From NCBI GenBank assembly GCA_002361095.1, contig DERU01000220.1, forward strand, positions 1 through 5,738: a stretch of 5,738 bases of DNA, given 5' to 3'. Below, piece by piece: positions 1 to 4,471 of this stretch. The notes below the pieces were generated by a model. It ran no database searches, was not told the DNA's origin, and saw only the letters and a list, made by a program, of their open reading frames with translations. A program made the position numbers and the translations under genes. Each line of letters begins with the position of its first letter. Positions within the stretch are counted from its first letter, which is position 1. This stretch comes from Lachnospiraceae bacterium UBA3332 (GTDB lineage Bacteria; Bacillota; Clostridia; Lachnospirales; Lachnospiraceae).

Positions 1-7
1 GTAGTGA

Positions 8-13
8 TATAAT
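8..13 (+). promoter_or_regulatory. Extended -10 element, probable promoter of the CPBP gene
   Basis: The sequence TGATATAAT at 5-13 contains a perfect TATAAT with the TG of an extended -10 element. The -35 region would lie left of the window and cannot be judged. Transcription would begin near base 20, giving a leader of about 160 bases before the gene starting at 180. A second TATAAT at 34-39 has no TG and no good -35 (AATTTT at 11-16), so it is the poorer candidate. The -10 hexamer forms the left end of the palindrome at 8-37, so a protein bound there could block it. A role as promoter is inference from sequence match in an AT-rich stretch, where chance matches are common. Confidence 0.45.
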
Positions 14-37
14 TTTTGTTATATAACAATAATTATA
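8..37. repeat. 30-bp near-perfect palindrome, possible operator
   Basis: Fourteen of fifteen base pairs are symmetric about 22/23; the only mismatch is T15 against T30. The core TTGTTATATAACAA at 16-29 is perfect. All pairs but one (G18-C27) are A-T. The dyad starts in the TATAAT at 8-13 and would extend past the expected transcription start, which is where a dimeric repressor would sit. Because each arm ends in TATAAT read outwards-in, the minus strand also has TATAAT at 32-37. It could instead be part of an AT-rich mobile-element end or a terminator of an upstream gene outside the window. No second copy was seen in the window. Confidence 0.5.
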
Positions 38-51
38 ATAAAACGTACAAT

Positions 52-100
52 ACCCCAAATAAATATGGAAAGCCGCGATTACGGAGACCGCTTTTGGGGT
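52..100 (+). other. Possible leader RNA stem upstream of the CPBP gene
   Basis: ACCCCAAA at 52-59 is the exact reverse complement of TTTGGGGT at 93-100, giving an 8-bp stem that would enclose 33 bases. The enclosed part contains a further short pairing, CCG at 73-75 with CGG at 82-84. No known riboswitch or T-box consensus was recognised. It lies in the expected untranslated leader. One 8-bp match at this distance may be chance. Confidence 0.25.
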
Positions 101-150
101 TGGCAGGGCAGAAAAAGGGATTGGATACAGTTGCTTGGCAGAGGAAAAGT

Positions 151-164
151 CCCGCCAAAGCGGG
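151..164 (+). other. Small GC hairpin just before the CPBP ribosome binding site
   Basis: CCCGC at 151-155 and GCGGG at 160-164 form a perfect 5-bp stem with a CAAA loop. It ends 5 bases before the GGGAG at 170-174. A shifted pairing (CCGCC 152-156 with GGCGG 163-167) is also possible. No T-tract follows, so it is not a terminator. It might affect ribosome loading or mRNA stability, which is inference only. Confidence 0.3.
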
Positions 165-169
165 CGGAT

Positions 170-174
170 GGGAG
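170..174 (+). promoter_or_regulatory. Ribosome binding site that fixes the CPBP start
   Basis: GGGAG lies 5 bases before the ATG at 180. The other in-frame starts, TTG at 135 and ATG at 168, have no purine-rich site at a suitable distance. This is why 180 is preferred over the longer open frame beginning at 135. Confidence 0.6.
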
Positions 175-179
175 TCAAA

Positions 180-905
180 ATGGGAAGGATATATGAGAAA
201 GACGAAGTACTGTTTGCCGTTGTATGGATTGCTGTGTATTGTATGGTGAGTATACCGATCAGGGGAGCTTTTGGGGATGAAAGCGCAGCGATGCTGGTCG
301 GACTTTCAGCGGTTGCGGCGGCGGTTTTTGCTTTTGTGAGGAAACGGAATCTGGAAGAAAAATACGGGTTGGTCAAATGGAAAGGGAAGGCGGGGGAATA
401 TTTATTTTTTATTCCCATGCTGGTTTTGATGACCGGAAACCTGTGGGGAGGCGTTGGAATTGCCTATGACGGGGCAGGCCAATTTTTTGCGGTGCTTTCC
501 ATGCTTTTGGTAGGATTCATTGAGGAATTGCTGTTTCGCGGATTTTTGTTCCGGGCCCTCTTAAAAAAAGACCCGGTTTTTGTGGCTGTTACAATCTCGG
601 CAGTAACTTTCGGCATCGGACATATTGTGAATCTTTTTGCCGGACAGGGAGGGACGGAGACGGTAATTCAGGTATTTTTTGCCATTGCCTGGGGATTTCT
701 GTTTACGTTTGTATTTTTGAAATCCGGAAGTTTATGGGTCTGTATTGCCGTGCACGGTATGGTCGATGTTTTTGCAAAGTTTGCGGCGGACGAAAGCCGT
801 TCGGACAATATCTACATGGTGATCACCATTATGGTTTCGGCTGCATACTGCTTCTATTTAAGCAGGAAACCGAACGCGGTGGAACCGGGAAGGAAAGACG
901 GCTAA
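180..905 (+). CDS. CPBP family intramembrane metalloprotease (CAAX/Abi-type)
   Basis: This 241-residue, strongly hydrophobic protein carries the three signatures of the CPBP family (PF02517): EELLFRG with E115, E116 and R120; F144-x3-H148 followed by N151; and H192-G-M-V-D196. In the family the glutamates and histidines form the intramembrane, metal-dependent peptidase site, so all key residues appear intact. About six to eight membrane segments are visible, for example near residues 10-30, 36-53, 73-94 and 100-120. Members act on prenylated proteins in eukaryotes; bacterial ones are linked to bacteriocin self-immunity, peptide pheromone processing or membrane-protein cleavage, and the substrate here is unknown. 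The start at 180 follows a GGGAG site; the open frame extends back to a TTG at 135. The two-component genes start 66 bases downstream behind their own promoter, so the gene may be transcribed with them or separately. No terminator follows it. Family assignment is firm; the biological role is not. Confidence 0.92.
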   Translation: MGRIYEKDEVLFAVVWIAVYCMVSIPIRGAFGDESAAMLVGLSAVAAAVFAFVRKRNLEEKYGLVKWKGKAGEYLFFIPMLVLMTGNLWGGVGIAYDGAGQFFAVLSMLLVGFIEELLFRGFLFRALLKKDPVFVAVTISAVTFGIGHIVNLFAGQGGTETVIQVFFAIAWGFLFTFVFLKSGSLWVCIAVHGMVDVFAKFAADESRSDNIYMVITIMVSAAYCFYLSRKPNAVEPGRKDG

Positions 906-911
906 TCTGTC

Positions 912-941
912 TTGCCAAGAGGTTTGCCTCTGTGATATGAT
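912..941 (+). promoter_or_regulatory. Sigma-A-type promoter of the two-component genes
   Basis: TTGCCA at 912-917 (5 of 6 to TTGACA) and TATGAT at 936-941 (5 of 6 to TATAAT) are 18 bases apart, and TGA at 933-935 makes the -10 an extended one. Transcription would start near 948, about 24 bases before the regulator ATG at 972. The spacer holds a perfect inverted repeat, AGAGG at 918-922 and CCTCT at 927-931 with TTTG between, a possible site for a regulatory protein. The same repeat lacks a following T-tract, so it is unlikely to terminate the CPBP transcript. Confidence 0.6.
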
Positions 942-971
942 GGATGCAAACGGCATGGGAGGCGGTAAGGC

Positions 972-1691
972 ATGAAAATCGCGGTCGTGGAGGATGAAAG
1001 GGCGCATGCCCTTTTGCTGGAGTCTTATATCCGGGAATGGGCGGCGCAAAAGTGTGCGGACAGTATCGTGCAAAAGTATGAAAATGCGGAAGCCTTTTTG
1101 TTTGCGTGGGAGGAAGAGAAAGATTTTTCGGCCGTGTTTTTGGATATCCAGATGCAGGGAATGGACGGCGTGGCATTGGCGCACCGCATCCGGCAGGACA
1201 GCAGGGCAGTGGGCATTGTTTTTACCACAGGGATGGACGAATATGTGCGGGAAGGATACGAAGTTTCGGCCATTCACTATTTGTTGAAACCGCTGGCAAA
1301 AGAAAAGGTGTGGCAGTGCCTGGACAGGATTTTTCGGGAAGAAAAAGAGGAGGGATGCCGTCTGGTATGGCGGACGCCAAAAGGTACGGAACGCGTGGAG
1401 ACCGGACGGATTTGGTGGGTAAGCGCGATGGCCCACGATACGCTGGTGGGCATGCAGACTGGACAGGGTGTCATGGAAAGAACGGTGTATAAAAGCTTTG
1501 GGCAGTTGGAGAAGGAATTATCCGGTGATCTGCGGTTTGTAAAATGCCATCGCTGCTATCTGGTGAATTTAAGCCATGTCTGCCGGGTGGAGAAAACGGA
1601 TGTGGTGATGGATGACGGACAGAAAGTCCCTTTAAGCAGAAGGATGTATCAGGAAATGAACCGGAGGTTCATTGATTTTTTTGCAGACTAG
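972..1691 (+). CDS. LytTR-family response regulator
   Basis: This 239-residue protein is the DNA-binding output of a two-component system. The receiver domain (about residues 1-120) has the acidic pair E7-D8, the phospho-acceptor D58 in FLDIQM, the threonines T85/T86 and K106 in LLKPL, all as needed for phosphorylation. The second domain (about 134-236) is LytTR, with the typical stretch FVKCHRCYLVNL at 189-200 and a C-terminal VPLSRRMY. LytTR domains bind pairs of short direct repeats rather than using a helix-turn-helix; AgrA, ComE and LytR are relatives. The ATG at 972 follows GGGAGG at 957-962. The kinase gene begins 14 bases after the stop, so the two are almost certainly cotranscribed and cognate. 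A matching LytTR box lies before the ABC genes at 2520-2549, making those the likely target. No matching box was found ahead of this gene or ahead of the CPBP gene. Family and role are firm; the regulon is inferred. Confidence 0.95.
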   Translation: MKIAVVEDERAHALLLESYIREWAAQKCADSIVQKYENAEAFLFAWEEEKDFSAVFLDIQMQGMDGVALAHRIRQDSRAVGIVFTTGMDEYVREGYEVSAIHYLLKPLAKEKVWQCLDRIFREEKEEGCRLVWRTPKGTERVETGRIWWVSAMAHDTLVGMQTGQGVMERTVYKSFGQLEKELSGDLRFVKCHRCYLVNLSHVCRVEKTDVVMDDGQKVPLSRRMYQEMNRRFIDFFAD

Positions 1692-1705
1692 AGCGTGTTT
1701 GAAAA

Positions 1706-2461
1706 ATGTTTCGGGATGTTTTTGATTCCGGCGCATGGGGGAACGGGATGTTTTATGTCATAATGGGAGTGGCCGGGGTTTTTCTGTTTGCAGCGGGATA
1801 TTTTTACGGATCGCATCTGGCGGATAAAAGAATTTACCGCTACCAAAACGACCTGATAGAGAAGCATTGTGAAGAGGTGGAAAATATGTACCGCCAGACG
1901 AGGGGATGGCGGCATGATTACCATAATCATATCCAGACCATGAAGGCTTACCTTGCCATGAACCGGCTTTCGGAACTGGAGGAATATTTCAATGAACTGG
2001 ACCGGGATCTGCTGGAGGTGGATACGGTCATAAAGAGCGGGAATGTGAAGGTGGATGCGGTTCTCAACAGCAAGCTTTCGCTGGCAAAAAGCAGGGGGAT
2101 CAAAATTCATGCAAAGGCAAAGGTCCCGGAAAACTTACGGATATCGGAAGTGGATGTGAGCCTGGTTATCGGCAACCTGATGGACAATGCCATGGAGGCC
2201 TGCATGAAGGTGGAGGATGCCCAAAAGCGGTTTATACGGGTATATTTGGACGTGCTGAAAGGGCAGTTATATATTTATGTGATGAATTCCGTGGGAGGAC
2301 GCCTTAAGAAGGAGGGCAGCCGGTATCTTTCCACAAAGCGGGGGGCAGGGCATGGGTTTGGGCTCATGCGCCTGGATCGTGTAGTGCAAAAATACCAGGG
2401 TTATTTGCATTGTGAGGATGAAACCGATGTGTTTGTGGCGGAGGTTATGCTGCCTCTTTGA
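1706..2461 (+). CDS. GHKL (HPK10/AgrC-like) sensor histidine kinase, minimal form
   Basis: At 251 residues it is far shorter than AgrC or ComD, which have a six- to seven-helix sensor. It has one membrane segment (about residues 16-35), then a helical dimerisation region with the phospho-acceptor box WRHDYHNH, where H70 is the likely phosphorylated histidine. The ATPase domain follows with an N box (N157, D160, N161, E164), the NS at 194-195 typical of this family in place of a DxGxG motif, and a glycine-rich lid GAGHGFGL at 213-220. It should autophosphorylate and pass phosphate to the LytTR regulator just upstream. With almost nothing outside the membrane, it may sense through a partner such as the CPBP protein or the ABC exporter, which is inference. 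The start is uncertain: 1706 is the first possible codon after an in-frame stop but has no clear ribosome site, whereas ATG 1748 (residue 15) has GGGGGAAC at 1737-1744 and begins right at the membrane segment. Confidence 0.93.
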   Translation: MFRDVFDSGAWGNGMFYVIMGVAGVFLFAAGYFYGSHLADKRIYRYQNDLIEKHCEEVENMYRQTRGWRHDYHNHIQTMKAYLAMNRLSELEEYFNELDRDLLEVDTVIKSGNVKVDAVLNSKLSLAKSRGIKIHAKAKVPENLRISEVDVSLVIGNLMDNAMEACMKVEDAQKRFIRVYLDVLKGQLYIYVMNSVGGRLKKEGSRYLSTKRGAGHGFGLMRLDRVVQKYQGYLHCEDETDVFVAEVMLPL

Positions 2462-2470
2462 GCGTTGTCT

Positions 2471-2501
2471 GCGCCGGAAACCGGCGGCGTCCGGTTATTT
2501 T
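2471..2501 (+). terminator. Weak terminator or attenuator-like hairpins after the kinase gene
   Basis: Two stems share the same CCGG. The first pairs CGCCGG at 2472-2477 with CCGGCG at 2481-2486 over an AAA loop. The second pairs AACCGG at 2479-2484 with CCGGTT at 2491-2496 over a 6-base loop and is followed by ATTTTG. Only one can form at a time. The second has the terminator-like order of GC-rich stem then T-rich stretch, but the T run is short and broken, so termination would be partial at best. It begins 10 bases after the kinase stop and may reduce read-through into the exporter genes. Confidence 0.35.
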
Positions 2502-2519
2502 GATAAAAACCCGAAGGAT

Positions 2520-2549
2520 ACCATTCATGCATGGACAGAACCGTTCATG
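2520..2549 (+). promoter_or_regulatory. Probable LytTR-regulator binding site (direct repeat) before the ABC genes
   Basis: ACCATTCATG at 2520-2529 and ACCGTTCATG at 2540-2549 are direct repeats starting 20 bases apart, about two helical turns, so they lie on the same DNA face. The second copy fits the published LytTR-box consensus [TA][AC][CA]GTTN[AG][TC][GA] at all ten positions; the first fits nine. The usual spacer is 12-13 bases and here it is 10. The match continues for one more base (C) in both copies. Downstream, possible -10 hexamers are TAAAGT at 2580-2585 or TATATG at 2585-2590, with only a poor -35 (CTTTAT near 2557). A weak core promoter with an upstream site is what activation by the regulator at 972-1691 would look like. 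Confidence 0.6.
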
Positions 2550-2592
2550 CTTTTTTCTTTATGGGGCCCGCAAAACTGGTAAAGTATATGGC

Positions 2593-2608
2593 AGGAAAGG
2601 GGGAAGGG
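2593..2608 (+). promoter_or_regulatory. Ribosome binding site fixing the first ABC start
   Basis: The purine run AGGAAAGGGGGAAGGG ends 3 bases before the ATG at 2612, and its AAAGGGGG core ends 8 bases before it. The open frame extends back to an ATG at 2531, but that start lies inside the proposed operator and has no ribosome site, so 2612 is chosen. Confidence 0.65.
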
Positions 2609-2611
2609 AAA

Positions 2612-4471
2612 ATGAAAAAATATACCCTTGCGGGGAATTTGTGGTTTTACTACCGGAAGCTGTTTGGCTGCTTCCCGGAAATGGCCGTGCGCACGGTCTG
2701 CTATATCGGATGCAGTGTGCTGCTGCCGCTGTTTTCCATATATCTGCCGAAACTGCTTTTGGATTTAGTGGAAAAAAGGGTTTCCCCGGCCGTGCTGGCT
2801 GCAGGGATCGGGGGTTTTGTCCTGGCGGCGGCAGCGCTTAACGGAATCGGCGGTTGGGCGAGGGAGGGCGGCTATTTTATGATGCTGCATACAAGGGAGC
2901 GTCTGATGTATGATGTGTTCCGGAAATTTCTCAGGACAGAGTACCGTTTCACGGAGGACAGCGATTATAGGGGCAAGTATTTTGCGGCCCTGCAGTGCAA
3001 CTACGGGGGAGACTGGAGCGTGTCCCAGCGCTTTTATGATACGCTTCCCGACCTGATTGTGCATGCCCTGTGTTTTGTGCTCTATTCTGCGGTGATTGGC
3101 TATCTGCATCCGGCGATCCTGGTTTTGCTGGTGTCGATTTCCGCCGTTCACTATGTGCTTGGGGAGAGGGAAAGGCGGTATAAAGAAAGCGTGCGGGGGC
3201 AGGAGGATAACCTGGACAGATGGCGGCAGGTGCTGGAAAGCTGTTCCCAAAACCGCAAAGGGGCAAAAGACCTGCGGATTTTCGGCTTGGAAGGATGGCT
3301 GGCCGACCGTGCGCAGAAGGTGATTGCGGAAGAGAAAAAGCTGGGGCTTATAATCCGCAAAAAGGAGTCCCTGCGGGAAAACGCGGTGGCGGCCATGGAT
3401 GCCGTGCGGGATTTTGCGGCCTATGCGTGGCTGGCGGGAGCCGTTGCGAAAGGGCAGATCGGGGCAGGGGATTTCGTGCTTTGCATCGGCGCCGTCCGCG
3501 GGTTCGGTGATTTTTTGAATCAGATGATTGCGGGAATCCAGCTGCTGCTGGTGACCAGCGACCGGGCGGCGCATTACCGGGAATACTGTGCGCTGCCGGA
3601 TGAAGAACCGGAGGACGGGCCGCAGACCGGGAACCGGCAGGAGGCTTCGGCGGGGGAGGAGGCCCGGCCGCAGGCGCTTTCCATTGATTTTTGCGATGTG
3701 TCCTTTGGGTATCGGGAAGGGGAGGATGTACTGCGGCATTTTTCCCTGCACATAGCCCCGGGGGAAAGGGTGGCGCTGGTAGGGGAAAACGGTGTGGGAA
3801 AGAGTACTTTTGTGAAATTATTGACGGGACTTTACGAACCCAGGGAAGGAACCATACGGATCGGCGGCCGGGATGCGAAGGAGATGTCCAAAGGGGAAAG
3901 ATACCGCCTTTTTTCGGCGGTTTTTCAGGAAAACCGGATTTTTCCCTTCACGGTGTTGGAAAACTTAACCCTGCGGCCCTCGCAATGTGCGGATCGGGAG
4001 CGGGCAAAATGGGCGTTGGGGAAAGCCGGGCTTTGGGAGGTTTTTGAGAGAAAGGGAATTTCACTGGACAGTTATATGACCAAGGAACTGCTGCGGGAGG
4101 GCGTGGAGTTGTCGGGCGGACAGTTGCAGCGCTTTATGCTGGCCAGGGCGCTTTACTATGACCGGCCGGTTCTTGTACTGGACGAGCCTACGGCGGCGCT
4201 GGATCCGATTGCGGAGCGGGAGGTTTATGAGGCTTACGCGAAAATAACGGAGAAAAAGACGGCGGTCTTTATTTCCCACCGCTTGGCAAGTACCCGGTTT
4301 TCCGACCGGATTGTCCTGCTGGAGGGGGGAAAGGTTACGGAGTGCGGAACCCATGAGGAACTGCTCGCACAGGGAAAGCATTATGCAAAGATGTTTGCCC
4401 TGCAGGCATCGTATTACCGGGACAGTGAAAAGCCTTTGGGGAAGGGGGAAGAAAAAGGGGATGAACGGTGA
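2612..4471 (+). CDS. ABC exporter half-transporter (fused membrane and ATPase domains)
   Basis: This 619-residue protein has the usual type I exporter layout: a six-helix membrane domain (segments near 28-46, 60-80, 147-165, 168-184 and two more around 262-330) followed by an ATPase domain from about 355. The cytoplasmic loop carries KDLRIFG at 219-225, a motif seen in a clostridial group of exporters. A charged, poorly conserved-looking linker (about 330-353) joins the domains. The ATPase is complete: Walker A GENGVGKST at 391-399 (K397), Q-loop Q439, signature LSGGQ at 500-504, Walker B LVLDE ending D524-E525, and H-loop H556. It should therefore hydrolyse ATP to move a substrate out of the cell. 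There is no N-terminal C39 peptidase, so it would not cut leader peptides. It overlaps the next exporter half by 11 bases, and the pair probably forms a heterodimer. Expression is probably driven by the LytTR site upstream. The substrate is unknown: a peptide, bacteriocin or drug are all possible. Confidence 0.93.
   Translation: MKKYTLAGNLWFYYRKLFGCFPEMAVRTVCYIGCSVLLPLFSIYLPKLLLDLVEKRVSPAVLAAGIGGFVLAAAALNGIGGWAREGGYFMMLHTRERLMYDVFRKFLRTEYRFTEDSDYRGKYFAALQCNYGGDWSVSQRFYDTLPDLIVHALCFVLYSAVIGYLHPAILVLLVSISAVHYVLGERERRYKESVRGQEDNLDRWRQVLESCSQNRKGAKDLRIFGLEGWLADRAQKVIAEEKKLGLIIRKKESLRENAVAAMDAVRDFAAYAWLAGAVAKGQIGAGDFVLCIGAVRGFGDFLNQMIAGIQLLLVTSDRAAHYREYCALPDEEPEDGPQTGNRQEASAGEEARPQALSIDFCDVSFGYREGEDVLRHFSLHIAPGERVALVGENGVGKSTFVKLLTGLYEPREGTIRIGGRDAKEMSKGERYRLFSAVFQENRIFPFTVLENLTLRPSQCADRERAKWALGKAGLWEVFERKGISLDSYMTKELLREGVELSGGQLQRFMLARALYYDRPVLVLDEPTAALDPIAEREVYEAYAKITEKKTAVFISHRLASTRFSDRIVLLEGGKVTECGTHEELLAQGKHYAKMFALQASYYRDSEKPLGKGEEKGDER

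Noticed and set aside
127..136. ACAGTTGCTT, partial LytTR half-site before the CPBP gene
   Set aside because: It fits only 8 of 10 positions and has no second repeat at the right distance.
141..167. Resemblance of GAGGAAAAGTCC to the conserved start of RNase P RNA
   Set aside because: The surrounding conserved elements of RNase P RNA are absent, and the coding sequence of the CPBP gene begins within 40 bases.
16..249. 77-codon + strand frame from a TTG in the AT-rich leader
   Set aside because: It starts inside the palindrome without a ribosome site, has low-complexity N/Y/K composition at first, and runs into the CPBP gene in another frame.
918..931. AGAGG-TTTG-CCTCT hairpin as a terminator for the CPBP gene
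   Set aside because: The stem is only 5 bp and no T-tract follows. It sits inside a promoter spacer and is better read as a possible operator.
2531..2611. N-terminal extension of the first ABC exporter by 27 residues
   Set aside because: No ribosome site precedes 2531, the segment overlaps the LytTR repeat, and a very strong ribosome site precedes the ATG at 2612.
2765..3751. Long open frame of 328 codons on the minus strand
   Set aside because: It lies wholly opposite the first ABC exporter, whose motifs are all intact. Its translation is rich in P, R, H and Q with no recognisable domain, typical of antisense shadow in GC-rich coding DNA.
4460..4469. GATGAACGGT, close to the reverse complement of a LytTR half-site
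   Set aside because: It has no partner copy about 20 bases on either side and lies in coding sequence at the exporter gene overlap, so it is likely chance.
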